The translations under genes were made by a program, and so were the position numbers. From Pseudomonas sp. HS6 (lineage in GTDB: Bacteria > Pseudomonadota > Gammaproteobacteria > Pseudomonadales > Pseudomonadaceae): 64,000 nt of DNA. The notes under the pieces are model-generated. The model was given only the letters and a program-made list of their open reading frames with translations. It was not told the DNA's origin and did no database searches. Numbering within the stretch: the first letter of the stretch is position 1; each line of letters starts with the position of its first letter. Where the stretch lies: contig NZ_CP067412.1 in NCBI RefSeq assembly GCF_023375815.1, positions 1,550,001 to 1,614,000 of the forward strand. Direction: 5' to 3'. Positions 52,696 through 62,264 of this stretch are shown here, in pieces.

Positions 52696-53897
52696 CACCG
52701 GAGTTGCGAACCTCCGGTTACGCCCCGCGCAACGCACTCAATGCCGATCAACTCAAGCGTGGCATTGCCGAGCGCAGCAAGGCCCGCGGTGATGCGCCAG
52801 AGGTGGGCCAATGGTTGCTCAACCATTTCTACCGTCATCTGGTGGGCAATTTCGAGCCAGCGCGGCGAATCCTGAGTATGGGGCAGGCTATCGAGGCATT
52901 GGGAGCCGAGCCGCCGTCCTGGGTAGTCAGGCATTTGAGCGACGCCGGCAAGGATTCGCTTGCACCGCTGGTGTGGATCGATCCGCAGCAGGCGCCCCTG
53001 CTGGCCCAGGAAGCCTTGCTGGTGGAGTTTCTGACCTCGCGTCAGGGCACGACACTGGCCGGCAAGCTTGAGCGTATCAACTGCCCGCAGGCGCTGGCGC
53101 TGTGGCAAAAGGAACACGCGCAAATGGCGGCGCGGGTCGAACAAGGTTGGCGTCAGAGCCAGCCCGAGGCCTTGCTTGCACGGGTGACCACCGCTGAGCA
53201 CGTATTGCAGGAACTGCGTCCCGAAAGTTCCTTGTTGCGCGCGGAAATGGCCTTTGAAAGCTACGTGATGCGCCACTGCCTGGGCCAGTTCGCCGATCGC
53301 CGCGCCTTGACCGGCGGCTACGGCGAGCGCTATGCCGAAGCGGTGGAGCAGCAGCGCATGCGCGTGTTCAGTTTGCGTGACAGTCAGGGCCAGCCACACA
53401 TCACCATCAGCCTGATCGTCCAGGCCGACGGCACCTTGACTGTCGAGCAAGTGAAGGGCAAGCAAAACCGGCCGCCGGTCGAGCGCTATTATCAGGACCT
53501 GCTGCAATGCCTGAATGCCCTGGACACCGACCAGCAGACGCCCGCCGACTGTATCGCCATCGGCATCGTGCGTACCGAAGCCGGCTGGCTGCGTATCGAA
53601 GAAGTCAGCGACCCGACCGCCCAGACTCGCCTGGTGGCCCGTTATCCGCAACTGTACGAACGCCTCTATGCGCCATCCGCCATGGTCGAATGGCTGGTGG
53701 CCGGGCGTCAACCGCAACAATTCTTGCAGGCTGCCCCGAAGGCGGTGTCGGTCAAGTACGCCCTTCGGCATATTTTCAGCAAACACATTGAGCGTCAGCC
53801 CAACGCCCCGCTGTACCTCACCGAAGGTGTGCCGTGGCCGGAAATGACCTCGCCAATGGCCGAGGAAATCCAGGCCTGGCAAGCCCGGGCAAGGTAA
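52686..53897 (+). CDS. PcfJ-like domain protein
   Basis: A 403-residue protein beginning at ATG 52686, inside the end of the TPR-like gene (10-bp overlap). Residues ~185-265 resemble the PcfJ domain: SYVMRHCLGQFADRRA, MRVFSLRDSQGQPHITISLIV and VEQVKGKQNRPPV. PcfJ proteins occur on conjugative plasmids and phages as well as chromosomes; their activity is unknown. The N- and C-terminal parts are unassigned. Its position between the TPR-like and DUF1266 genes suggests one functional unit. Confidence 0.7.
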   Translation: MEVTPELRTSGYAPRNALNADQLKRGIAERSKARGDAPEVGQWLLNHFYRHLVGNFEPARRILSMGQAIEALGAEPPSWVVRHLSDAGKDSLAPLVWIDPQQAPLLAQEALLVEFLTSRQGTTLAGKLERINCPQALALWQKEHAQMAARVEQGWRQSQPEALLARVTTAEHVLQELRPESSLLRAEMAFESYVMRHCLGQFADRRALTGGYGERYAEAVEQQRMRVFSLRDSQGQPHITISLIVQADGTLTVEQVKGKQNRPPVERYYQDLLQCLNALDTDQQTPADCIAIGIVRTEAGWLRIEEVSDPTAQTRLVARYPQLYERLYAPSAMVEWLVAGRQPQQFLQAAPKAVSVKYALRHIFSKHIERQPNAPLYLTEGVPWPEMTSPMAEEIQAWQARAR

Positions 53898-53907
53898 GGA
53901 GAGCGAC

Positions 53908-54570
53908 ATGTTTTTGCTTATCGCAGTTGTTGTTTCAGCCTGGATGTTGTGGCGAGCATTCAGACCGCGTGGCGCCCGGTTGTTCAGCCAACGCAGGCAC
54001 TGGTCATTGCTGCTGGCCAGGCCCATGGCCGATGCGATGAAAGTCGAGGGCTTCTATTCGCCTGCGTGCGATCACTTCACCGAACAAGCGCAGACGATCG
54101 TGCGGGCAGCGCTGCTGCATCAGGCCGGGATACGCAGCGATTGCAATGACGAAGCGGTGCGGTCGCATTTCAATGCGACCCTCGAACAGCGATGGTACGG
54201 CCTCGATCTGCAGGCACTGAAGGTTGGCGATGACCCGCGTGCGGCCATGGCCTTTGCCTGTGTGCGGGTGGCGTTTCTGGTCCGTTGTGCGCTGCTGATG
54301 CGTTGGCTCGAGCCCGACATTGGCTGGCGAGTGCTGCTGCTCAATGCGCAACGGGCGCAGGACTGTTTCGACAGTTGGGAGGATTTCGGCAAAGCCTACC
54401 AACTGGGGCGCGAGCAGTGGGTGGCGGCGTTTCGCGTCGACTCGCTGGGCGAAGCGTTCCATGAACAGCATCTGCGCCAGTTGCTGACGCCCGGCAGCGG
54501 TGCTTGGGCCGACATACTCTGGCGCACGCCAGCGGCATTTAACCTGGTTCTGGCGAAAGCGCTTGGGTGA
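53908..54570 (+). CDS. DUF1266 domain protein with N-terminal membrane anchor
   Basis: A 220-residue protein with an N-terminal hydrophobic segment (MFLLIAVVVSAWMLWRAF) and a DUF1266 domain, recognisable by GWRVLLLNAQRAQDCFDSWEDFGKAYQLGREQW in the second half. DUF1266 has no known function. It follows the PcfJ-like gene by 10 bp with AAGGAGAG as RBS and closes the operon. Membrane anchoring may tether the complex to the inner membrane. Confidence 0.8.
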   Translation: MFLLIAVVVSAWMLWRAFRPRGARLFSQRRHWSLLLARPMADAMKVEGFYSPACDHFTEQAQTIVRAALLHQAGIRSDCNDEAVRSHFNATLEQRWYGLDLQALKVGDDPRAAMAFACVRVAFLVRCALLMRWLEPDIGWRVLLLNAQRAQDCFDSWEDFGKAYQLGREQWVAAFRVDSLGEAFHEQHLRQLLTPGSGAWADILWRTPAAFNLVLAKALG

Positions 54571-54920
54571 GCGCGTTGTGTCAGAATCGGATGGCCTGCA
54601 TGGGATCGGAATCTTGTTTTTGCGTGGCGCAATACAAGCTGCCGCCCCATTCAGGTCTCTTCAATTCCCGACTTCTTGATCTGTTGTAAGAAAAAGCGGG
54701 GAATTCTCAGAATCAGTCCCTTTCATTTCAGTGCAAGTCAGAGGGGTTTCTTCCTTGAGAGCCGTACTCGTTGCCATTCATTCCAGCAGTCCTCGGCCAC
54801 TAAGTCCCGGAAGAAAAAGGGGACTGATATATTTTTCAAATAATCCCCCCACCCTTTTACTCCTGTCGCATCAGTCAGATGTGTTCCTGATTTACTCAGA
54901 CGAACTCAAAAGCACTGCAC
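54571..54920. other. Gene-free stretch holding a degenerate palindrome (copy 5)
   Basis: No gene seen. At 54815-54858, AAAAAGGGGACTGATATATTT faces TAATCCCCCCACCCTTTTA, a decayed copy of the dispersed palindrome: the left arm has one substitution, the right arm has lost the ATCAG segment. The preceding ~230 bp has no coherent frame or repeat that I can find. It separates the TPR-PcfJ-DUF1266 operon from the convergent epimerase gene. Confidence 0.55.
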
Positions 54921-55661
54921 TCATTCGGATCGTGTGCGCCCTTCCAGAATCTCGAATGAATCATCAAGCGGCGCGTACCCAACGGCCTTTCTGGTCTGAT
55001 CAATTGAAAGACGTTTGTAGCGGTTATCCGAAACACCATGGACAACATGGAATCCGCTCAGCTCAGCCTCGACACATCGTTCCAGTAACGCAACGACATC
55101 CCTGAAGCTGATAAACGCGGCCACGTCCCGGGGGCTGTGGGTTTCGCCAGCGTGAAATCTGGCGACGTTTGCAATACGGACCGCGATTGTTGTCATTTGA
55201 CCATCGTTTGCATACATCGAAGCCAGCGCTTCGCCAAACGCTTTGCTGACCCCGTAAAGGTTGCCTGGTTTGGGAGACATCCATTCATGTATCTGGACAT
55301 CTTTAGGGTAGCCCTCAATCGCCTGGGCACTGCTCGCAAATATGAAGCGCTTGCAGCCTTGAGCTTTTGCGGCGAACAGCATGTTGTAGGTGCCGATAAT
55401 ATTCACAGGCAGCAGGGAGGACGTGAAGTCAGCGTCCGGGTTCGGATCAGCAGCAAGATGGATCACTGTGTGTATGCCTGCGCAAGCTTCGAGACAACTG
55501 GCCTGATCCCTGATGTCGAGAGAGAAACGTTGTGCCGAGTCCGGAAGTGTTGCCACGTCTATATCGGCCAGACGCAGATCCGATTTATCGTCCCGTGCTG
55601 TCCAGAAAGCTCTGCCGATCTGGCCCGAAGCCCCCGTGATCAAAATTTTTGGCGTGCTCAT
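54921..55661 (-). CDS. NAD(P)-dependent epimerase/dehydratase (extended SDR, uronate-dehydrogenase-like)
   Basis: A 246-residue extended SDR. The cofactor motif is ITGASGQIGRAF (GxxGxxG), VIHLAADPNPDADF follows, and the active site is SSAQ with YGVSKAF (Tyr, Lys). The layout and HEWMSPKPGNLYGVSK are close to uronate dehydrogenases, which oxidise galacturonate or glucuronate, but no uronate pathway genes are adjacent. It is divergent from the phosphoesterase gene. Confidence 0.82.
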   Translation of the reverse strand: MSTPKILITGASGQIGRAFWTARDDKSDLRLADIDVATLPDSAQRFSLDIRDQASCLEACAGIHTVIHLAADPNPDADFTSSLLPVNIIGTYNMLFAAKAQGCKRFIFASSAQAIEGYPKDVQIHEWMSPKPGNLYGVSKAFGEALASMYANDGQMTTIAVRIANVARFHAGETHSPRDVAAFISFRDVVALLERCVEAELSGFHVVHGVSDNRYKRLSIDQTRKAVGYAPLDDSFEILEGRTRSE

Positions 55662-55842
55662 GTCCGTATGTCCTTATGGTAAACCTGACGCTAGCCTCTC
55701 AGGCTTGTGATCGGTTCACAACGTCCAGAATGAGTGAAAAGTGTGAACGCCGAATGTTGTCTGTAGAGGTGAGCAGGCCAACCAGCAATACTCGGCCGTA
55801 CGAAAAAGCATGGATACACTCCCCGCCCACCCGGAGCTCCGC

Positions 55843-56310
55843 ATGAAGATCGGCCTCATTTCCGACACCCACAACCTCCTCCGCTCTGAGGCTCTCGCGG
55901 CGCTTCAAGGCTGCGACGCGATCATCCACGCCGGCGACATCGGCAACCCGGACATTCTCACTCAACTGGCCGAAATCGCCCCTCTTCATACGGTACGCGG
56001 CAACAACGATCTAAACAGCCCTTGGGCCCGAGACCTCCCCGATCTCCTCACCTTAAACCTCAACGGCTGGCAAAGCCTGCTCGTCCACGACATAGCCGAC
56101 GTTCCCACCGACCTCGACCCCAGCGTAAAACTCATCATCACCGGCCACTCCCACAAACCCCGCATTGAATGGTGCGGTGATCGTCTTTATGTCAACCCGG
56201 GTAGCGCCGGTCCTCGTCGTTTCAAGCTGCCGGTCACGCTGGCAATTCTCGAAATACAACCCGACTCAATCGACCCCCGCCTCATTTCCCTGCTGGATCC
56301 CCCCGCCTGA
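55843..56310 (+). CDS. YfcE-type metallophosphoesterase
   Basis: A 155-residue calcineurin-fold phosphodiesterase of the YfcE/MJ0936 type. The metal ligands are all present: GLISDTH, IIHAGDIG, RGNND, LVHD and ITGHSHKP. I start at ATG 55843, with GGAG seven bases upstream; a frame from 55810 lacks an RBS. It hydrolyses phosphodiesters in vitro; physiological substrate unknown. Two metal ions (often Mn) are expected. Confidence 0.9.
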   Translation: MKIGLISDTHNLLRSEALAALQGCDAIIHAGDIGNPDILTQLAEIAPLHTVRGNNDLNSPWARDLPDLLTLNLNGWQSLLVHDIADVPTDLDPSVKLIITGHSHKPRIEWCGDRLYVNPGSAGPRRFKLPVTLAILEIQPDSIDPRLISLLDPPA

Positions 56311-56353
56311 AACCGCTACCGTTCCCCCATCCAAAGCAGGGAACTCACGCGCC

Positions 56354-56974
56354 ATGTCCTTCGCCGACAACCTTCTCGCTTTCACACTCGCCGCCACGTT
56401 GCTGACCCTGACACCCGGCCTCGACACCGCGCTGGTCCTGCGCACCGCCACCGTCGAAGGCAAGCAACAGGCCTTGCGTGCGGCGTTAGGCATCAACGCA
56501 GGTTGCCTGCTGTGGGGCGCAGCGGTGGCGTTCGGGCTAGGGGCGTTGATTGCGGTGTCGGAACTGGCTTACAACCTGTTGAAGTACTGCGGTGCGGCGT
56601 ATCTGGCGTGGCTCGGGTTGAACATGTTGCTGCGCCCTCGCCGCTCACTGGCACCTGCCGAGGCCAATGGCAAGCCGGGGGGAAACTGGTTTTTGAAGGG
56701 CATGCTGGGAAATGTGCTCAATCCAAAAATCGGGATTTTCTACGTGTCGTTTCTGCCGCAGTTCATTCCGCAAGGCCAACCACTGGTGCCGTGGACGTTC
56801 GGGCTGGTGAGCATTCACGTCGTGCTCGGGCTGATCTGGTCACTGGTGTTGATCGGAGCGACGCAGCCGCTGTCCGGGTTTCTGCGACGGGAGAAGGTGA
56901 TTCGCTGGATGGATCGCACCACGGGGATGATTTTCGTGTTGTTTGCCGCACGACTGGCCTTCAGCAAGCGCTGA
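56354..56974 (+). CDS. LysE/RhtB-family amino-acid exporter
   Basis: A 206-residue LysE-type exporter with six helices. The signature region is LLTLTPGLDTALVLRTATVEGKQQALRAALGINAG (TPGL in place of the usual TPGP) and GMLGNVLNPKIGIFYVSFLPQFI. It probably exports an amino acid or small polar compound; the substrate cannot be told. It starts 43 bp after the phosphoesterase gene. Confidence 0.87.
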   Translation: MSFADNLLAFTLAATLLTLTPGLDTALVLRTATVEGKQQALRAALGINAGCLLWGAAVAFGLGALIAVSELAYNLLKYCGAAYLAWLGLNMLLRPRRSLAPAEANGKPGGNWFLKGMLGNVLNPKIGIFYVSFLPQFIPQGQPLVPWTFGLVSIHVVLGLIWSLVLIGATQPLSGFLRREKVIRWMDRTTGMIFVLFAARLAFSKR

Positions 56975-57029
56975 CTCACAAACTCAAATCACCCTCCATC
57001 GCCGATGCAAGATTCAGCAAGCAGAGCAC

Positions 57030-57077
57030 TTGCTCAACACATATGGATATCCGTATATTCGAAATTCCATATGTGTT
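57030..57077 (+). promoter_or_regulatory. ArsR operator/promoter of the ars operon
   Basis: A perfect 12-bp inverted repeat, AACACATATGGA (57036-57047) and TCCATATGTGTT (57066-57077), flanks an 18-bp centre. A promoter TTGCTC (57030-57035) / TATATT (57054-57059) with 18-bp spacing runs through it. ArsR bound here would block arsRCH transcription until As(III) is present. Confidence 0.8.
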
Positions 57078-57089
57078 CAGGGCAATTTC

Positions 57090-57437
57090 ATGCTCACCCC
57101 CGCCACCTTTTTCAAATGCCTCGCCGACGAAACCCGCGCCCGGGCCACGCTGCTGATCACCCGTGAAGGTGAGTTGTGTGTCTGCGAACTGGTCTGCGCG
57201 CTGGACGACAGCCAGCCGAAAATCTCCCGCCATCTCGCGCAATTGCGCACCTGCGGCTTGCTGCTGGATCGCCGTCAGGGTCAGTGGGTTTATTACCGGC
57301 TCAATCCGGAGTTGCCGGAATGGGTACGCGAGATGTTGCAGGCCACCTTGGCCGCCAACACCACGTGGCTGGAAGAAAACAGCGCGCGACTCGCCGCCAT
57401 GGGCGATCGCCCGCTCAATACATCTGCCTGCTGCTGA
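57090..57437 (+). CDS. arsR: Arsenic-responsive repressor ArsR
   Basis: A 115-residue ArsR/SmtB repressor. The metal-binding motif ELCVCELVCAL provides the CxCxxxC-like trio (Cys in ELCVCEL and VCAL) for As(III), and the winged helix reads SQPKISRHLAQLRTCGLLLDRRQGQWVYYRL. The C-terminus ends TSACC. I start at ATG 57090 (MLTPATFFKCLADETRAR), just past the operator. It heads an operon with arsC and arsH. Confidence 0.9.
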   Translation: MLTPATFFKCLADETRARATLLITREGELCVCELVCALDDSQPKISRHLAQLRTCGLLLDRRQGQWVYYRLNPELPEWVREMLQATLAANTTWLEENSARLAAMGDRPLNTSACC

Positions 57438-57446
57438 GGACCGATC

Positions 57447-57917
57447 ATGCGCGTTCTATTCATGTGCACCGCCAACAGTTGCCGCAGCATTCTGTCCGAA
57501 GCAATGTTCAACCACCTGGCGCCGCAAGGTTTCGAGGCGGTCAGCGCCGGCAGTTTCCCCAAGGGCCAGGTGCTGCCGCGCAGCCTGAGCACGTTGCAGG
57601 AGGCCGGCATTGCCATCGCCGGGTTGAGCAGCAAGGGCAACGACGCCTTCGAAGACAACCCGCCGGACATTGTCATCACTGTGTGCGACAAGGCAGCCGG
57701 CGAAGCCTGCCCCGTCTACTTCGGCCCGGCCTTGAAGGCCCATTGGGGGCTGGAGGATCCGTCGGAAGTGAGCGGCGATGAAGCCGCCATCAGCGCAGCC
57801 TTCCACGGGACCCTCGCCCGGATCGAAACCCGCTGCCGGGCCTTCTTCACCCTGCCCTTCGCCCAACTGGATCGCGATGCCCTCAAGCGCGAGCTCGACC
57901 GCATCAGCCTGCTATGA
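57447..57917 (+). CDS. arsC: Arsenate reductase ArsC (low-molecular-weight phosphatase type)
   Basis: A 156-residue arsenate reductase of the LMW tyrosine-phosphatase type. The catalytic loop is CTANSCRS (Cys7 region; CX5R) at the N-terminus, with the resolving cysteine in [13 protein letters not shown]. It reduces arsenate to arsenite using thioredoxin or mycothiol-like thiols. It starts 9 bp after arsR. Usually an ArsB or Acr3 pump gene sits between arsR and arsC in this layout; here it is absent. Confidence 0.88.
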   Translation: MRVLFMCTANSCRSILSEAMFNHLAPQGFEAVSAGSFPKGQVLPRSLSTLQEAGIAIAGLSSKGNDAFEDNPPDIVITVCDKAAGEACPVYFGPALKAHWGLEDPSEVSGDEAAISAAFHGTLARIETRCRAFFTLPFAQLDRDALKRELDRISLL

Positions 57918-58618
57918 CCGGAGCCGTCATGACCGATCTGCCCAATCTCGACTTATCGCTGACTCAGAAAACCACCCGCGACAACGGTGTGCACAAACCA
58001 CGCATTCTGCTGCTCTACGGCTCGACCCGCCCGCGTTCCTTCAGTCGCTTGCTGGTGGAAGAAGCCGCGCGACTGCTGGAGCACTTCGGTGCCGAGACGC
58101 GAATCTTCAATCCCTCGGGCCTGCCGCTGCCGGATGACGCGCCCGGCGATCACCCGAAAGTCCAGGAACTGCTGGAGCTGATGCAATGGTCCGAAGGCCA
58201 GGTCTGGTGTTCACCCGAACGCCACGGCGCGATGTCGGCGGTGTTCAAGGCGCAGATCGACTGGGTGCCGCTGGCGCTCGGTGCGGTGCGTCCGACCCAG
58301 GGCAAAACCCTCGCGGTGATGCAGGTCTGCGGCGGTTCGCAATCGTTCAACGTGGTCAATCAACTGCGCGTGCTGGGCCGCTGGATGCGCATGTTCACCA
58401 TCCCCAATCAGTCGTCGGTGCCCAAGGCCTATCTGGAGTTTGACGAAGGCAACCGCATGAAGCCTTCGGCGCTGTACGACCGGGTGGTGGATGTGATGGA
58501 GGAACTGGTGAAATTCACGCTGTTGCTGCGTGATCGCCCGGATATGGTGGATCGCTACTCGGAGCGCAAGGAGTCGGCGGAGGAACTGATGCAGCGGGTC
58601 AATCAGCGCTCGATCTGA
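57914..58618 (+). CDS. arsH: Organoarsenical oxidase ArsH
   Basis: A 234-residue NADPH-dependent flavoprotein (ArsH). It shows the FMN motif [42 protein letters not shown] and [22 protein letters not shown]. ArsH oxidises trivalent organoarsenicals to less toxic pentavalent forms. The start at 57914 overlaps the arsC stop by 4 bp; ATG 57929 is an alternative (MTDLPNLD). It ends the ars operon. Confidence 0.92.
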   Translation: MTGAVMTDLPNLDLSLTQKTTRDNGVHKPRILLLYGSTRPRSFSRLLVEEAARLLEHFGAETRIFNPSGLPLPDDAPGDHPKVQELLELMQWSEGQVWCSPERHGAMSAVFKAQIDWVPLALGAVRPTQGKTLAVMQVCGGSQSFNVVNQLRVLGRWMRMFTIPNQSSVPKAYLEFDEGNRMKPSALYDRVVDVMEELVKFTLLLRDRPDMVDRYSERKESAEELMQRVNQRSI

Positions 58619-58737
58619 GTCGATGCAACGCAAAGAAAAACGGCCCGAGGTTCCAGACAACCCGAAACTTTTCCTCGATTTCCGGCCTGATCACCTAACC
58701 TCATTGATTGTGTGATCAACCGGAATCAGCCAGTCCC

Positions 58738-61122
58738 ATGCGCAATGCATTGATGTCATTGGTGTTCGTCGTTCTGACCCTGCTCGGCCCGGGCCTGGCA
58801 ACTGTGGCGGCCGCCGATTTATCGAACGCAATCGACATCGGCGCCCCGCTTCCGGGGGTCAGCCAAAACGATCTGCAAGCGCTGCAACAGCGCCTCGATG
58901 GCCTCAAGCAGCAGATCTCGTCCGCCAACAACTACAACCAGCTCGAAGGCCCGCAGGATCGGGTGCAGTTGTTCATTCTGGACATCGATCGGTTGTCCGC
59001 CTCGCTGTTGCCGCAACAGGCACAACTGACCGTGCAACTGGGCGTATTAGGCGCGACGCCGACGGAAACAGTGGCCGCCGAACAGGCCGATATCGCGGCA
59101 CAACGGGCGACACTGATCGAACAGAAGACTAAGGTCGATACCGCCCTGAAGAACCTGGCGACACTCAAACAGAACGCCACCGACCTGATCACACAAATTG
59201 CCAGCATTCGCCGTACGTTGCTCGAAAGCGAGCTGACCTTAGGCACTGACAGCATTCTGAGCCCCGGATTCTGGGCACCGCTGGTCGATCCCGCTCCTGA
59301 CGATCGCCAGCGGCTGCGCTCGTTCGTCGAGCAGATCAAGGAAACCGGCGCCGAGGCCTGGCAACCAGGGCAACGGTTCTACACCAGTGTGCTGGTGCTG
59401 CTGGCCTTCATCGTCTGGACACTGGGCCGCCGGCTCGCTGACCGATGGCTGGCGTGGGTGTGCATTCATCGCATGCCAGAAGGACGGCTGCGCCGCAGTT
59501 CGCTGGCGTTTGCCTCGGCACTGGCAACCCTCGCGACTACGGCGATTGCCCTGGAATTGCTGTATTACGCCTGCACGCGGCATGTGCCGTTGCCACCGAT
59601 GCTGGCGACGTTTTCCGACGAGTTCCAGAAAGTGGTGTACGCCTGCGTGATGATCACCGGCCTGAGCCGCGCGTTGCTGTCCACCGAGCACCCGTCTTGG
59701 CGGCTGCCGGTGATTGCCGAGCCGGTGGCACTGACGCTCAAGCCGTTCGCCCGGATTCTTTCCGTCACGCTGCTGGTGCTGGTGACGGCGGTGCAGGTCA
59801 GCAACGCGTCCGGCATGAGCAGCCAGATCGTGATTGCCGGACGGGGCGTGATTGCACTGGTGGTGCTGGGCATCGTCACGGTGCTGCTGATGCGCGTCGG
59901 CAAGGTGCGCAAAGCGTTGGCGGCGGCCGGAGATGCGCAGGTCACCGGCAACACGTTCGCCGGCGTGGTCTACACCATTGCAACGCTGGCGATGGTCATC
60001 TCACTGGGGGCGTTGCTGACGGGATATGTGTCGCTGGCGCGGTTCATCACCTATGAACTGGTGTGGGCGTTTATCGTATTTTCCGGTTTCTATCTGTTGA
60101 TGCAGTTGCTCAAGGACAGCTGCGAATACTTCTTCTCGCCCCGCCACTCCAGCGGCAAGGCGTTGAAGCAACTGCTGGGGGTCGGCGACCGGCGCCTCGA
60201 ACAAGCCTCGACCCTGCTGGCCGGCGTGGGCCGGGCCGCGTTGTTGTTGCTGGCGGTGATCACCCTGTTCGTCGGTGGCATCGGTACCACCCTCGGCCAA
60301 CTGGCGACCAACATTGGCGCGATTCTCGGCGGCGCCGGCCTGCGCAAACTGAACATAGTTCCCGGGCATTTGCTCAACGCCATGCTCGCGCTGCTGATCG
60401 GCATTTACCTGATCCGCGCCCTGCGTCGCTGGCTGGACAACGAATTCCTGCCCAAGACCGACATGGACCCGGGCATGTGCGCTTCGCTCAGCACGCTGTT
60501 TTCCAATATCGGCTATGCGCTGGTGGTGTTGCTGACACTGTCGTCACTGGGCGTGAAGTGGACCAACCTGGCGTGGATCGTCAGCGCCCTGTCGGTGGGG
60601 ATCGGTTTCGGTTTGCAGGAGATCGTGAAGAACTTCGTCTCCGGTCTGATCCTGCTCACCGAACGCCCGGTCAAGGTCGGCGACTTGATCAGCATCAGCG
60701 GCGTCGAGGGCGACATCCGCCGGATCAACGTGCGTGCCACCGAAATCCAGCTCAGTGACCGCTCCATCGTGATCGTCCCAAACTCGCAACTGATCTCGCA
60801 AAACCTGCGCAACGTCACCCTCGGTGGCAGCGCCCAGGGCGTGGCGACGCTGGAGCTGATGTTCCCGCTGGACATCGATCCCGAGCAGGTCAAAAACCTG
60901 TTGCTCGACACCTATAAAGAGCACGAAACCATCCTCGGCAAACCGGCGCCGTTTGTGCGGTTCAGCAAGCTTTCGCCCGATGGCATCACGCTGACCGTGA
61001 CGGGTTATGTCGACAGCCCGCGGATTGTCGGCAAGACCAAGAGTGATTTGTTGTTCGAGATTCTCAAGCGGCTGGGGGCGTCGGGGATTGAGTTGGCCAA
61101 ACCGGCTCAGCCCAACGCTTGA
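58738..61122 (+). CDS. DUF3772-type mechanosensitive ion channel (MscS superfamily)
   Basis: A 794-residue MscS-superfamily channel. The signal peptide (SLVFVVLTLLGPGLATVAAA) is followed by a periplasmic coiled-coil/DUF3772 domain (~25-215), about eleven helices, and the MscS core: pore helix FSNIGYALVVLLTLSSLGVKWTNLAWIVSALSVGIGFGLQEIVKNFVSG and the beta domain ERPVKVGDLISISGVEGDIRRINVRAT. It releases solutes on hypo-osmotic shock. I use ATG 58738; a TTG at 58708 is less likely. Confidence 0.9.
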   Translation: MRNALMSLVFVVLTLLGPGLATVAAADLSNAIDIGAPLPGVSQNDLQALQQRLDGLKQQISSANNYNQLEGPQDRVQLFILDIDRLSASLLPQQAQLTVQLGVLGATPTETVAAEQADIAAQRATLIEQKTKVDTALKNLATLKQNATDLITQIASIRRTLLESELTLGTDSILSPGFWAPLVDPAPDDRQRLRSFVEQIKETGAEAWQPGQRFYTSVLVLLAFIVWTLGRRLADRWLAWVCIHRMPEGRLRRSSLAFASALATLATTAIALELLYYACTRHVPLPPMLATFSDEFQKVVYACVMITGLSRALLSTEHPSWRLPVIAEPVALTLKPFARILSVTLLVLVTAVQVSNASGMSSQIVIAGRGVIALVVLGIVTVLLMRVGKVRKALAAAGDAQVTGNTFAGVVYTIATLAMVISLGALLTGYVSLARFITYELVWAFIVFSGFYLLMQLLKDSCEYFFSPRHSSGKALKQLLGVGDRRLEQASTLLAGVGRAALLLLAVITLFVGGIGTTLGQLATNIGAILGGAGLRKLNIVPGHLLNAMLALLIGIYLIRALRRWLDNEFLPKTDMDPGMCASLSTLFSNIGYALVVLLTLSSLGVKWTNLAWIVSALSVGIGFGLQEIVKNFVSGLILLTERPVKVGDLISISGVEGDIRRINVRATEIQLSDRSIVIVPNSQLISQNLRNVTLGGSAQGVATLELMFPLDIDPEQVKNLLLDTYKEHETILGKPAPFVRFSKLSPDGITLTVTGYVDSPRIVGKTKSDLLFEILKRLGASGIELAKPAQPNA

Positions 61123-61191
61123 AAAAAGGCCGTCTATAGTCCCAGAGAATAAAAATCTGCTCCGCTGACTTCCCGACGTGAAAGGAATCGT

Positions 61192-62232
61192 ATGAAAAAG
61201 CTAGCGACCTGCACACTCGCTTCCTGGGCTGCATTGACCCTGCTGAACCCAGCCTTCGCCGAAGACGCACCGTCTGAAAACGGCGCAACTCCGGTCACCG
61301 TGGATAATTTCCCGCGTGCAGAGTCAGACTTGTACATCGGTTCGCTGGCCAAACAGGGTGGTCTGGGCAAACTTCTGCATCGCCGAGAAGAAGCCTCGAT
61401 CGACCACCAGACCGTCATTCGTTTGAACCGTGACACCCTCTACACTTCGGGCGTTTTTGACCTCGACGCGAGTCCTGTGACTATCACCCTGCCCGATCCC
61501 GGCAAACGGTTCATGGCCCTGCAGATCATCAACGAAGACCATTACACCCCCGACGTGTTCTATGGTGCCGGCAGCCATACGCTGACCCGGGAAAACGTTG
61601 GCACCCGCTATGTTGTCACTGCCATCCGAACACTGGTCGACCCCAACAGCCCGGATGACGTAAAACAGGTACATGCCCTGCAGGATGCGATCACGGTCAG
61701 CCAGAAGAGCGCCGGTACACTGGAGCTGCCCCACTGGGATGCCGCGAGCCAGAAGAAAGTCCGCGATGCGTTGCTGATACTGTCCTCGACCATTCCCGAT
61801 TTCCGTAGAGCCTTCGGCACGAAAAAAGAGGTCGACCCGATCCGTCACCTGCTCGGTTCGGCCTCTGCATGGGGTGGCAATCCGGACAAGGATGCGACCT
61901 ACCTGAACGTCACGCCGACAAAAAATGACGGCAAAACCGTTTACCGCCTGACCGTCAAAGACGTCCCTGTCGACGGGTTCTGGTCGGTCAGCCTTTACAA
62001 CGCCGAAGGCTATTACGAAAAAAATCCGCAACACGCTTACACGCTGAACAACCTGACAGCGAAGAAATCTGCCGACGGCTCGATCGTGATCCAGTTTGGT
62101 GGCTGCAAGCCTGCGGTAGCGAACTGTTTGCCGATCATGCAGGGCTGGAACTACACCGTGCGGTTGTACCGGCCGAAAGCGCAGATTCTCAGCGGGATGT
62201 GGACGTTTCCGGAGCCGAAGCCGGTTGAGTGA
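61192..62232 (+). CDS. Exported DUF1254/DUF1214 domain protein
   Basis: A 346-residue exported protein. The signal peptide is SWAALTLLNPAFA-ED. The N-terminal DUF1254 region reads NFPRAESDLYIGSLAKQGG, DHQTVIRLNRDTLYTSGVFDL and MALQIINEDHYTP. The C-terminal DUF1214 region reads TVKDVPVDGFWSVSLYNAEGYYEKN and MQGWNYTVRLYRPKAQIL. These paired domains occur in many bacteria with no fixed function. A good RBS (AAAGGAA) precedes the ATG. Confidence 0.88.
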   Translation: MKKLATCTLASWAALTLLNPAFAEDAPSENGATPVTVDNFPRAESDLYIGSLAKQGGLGKLLHRREEASIDHQTVIRLNRDTLYTSGVFDLDASPVTITLPDPGKRFMALQIINEDHYTPDVFYGAGSHTLTRENVGTRYVVTAIRTLVDPNSPDDVKQVHALQDAITVSQKSAGTLELPHWDAASQKKVRDALLILSSTIPDFRRAFGTKKEVDPIRHLLGSASAWGGNPDKDATYLNVTPTKNDGKTVYRLTVKDVPVDGFWSVSLYNAEGYYEKNPQHAYTLNNLTAKKSADGSIVIQFGGCKPAVANCLPIMQGWNYTVRLYRPKAQILSGMWTFPEPKPVE

Positions 62233-62264
62233 AGTTACTTTCCCTGACCCCAGGCCAGTGTCTT

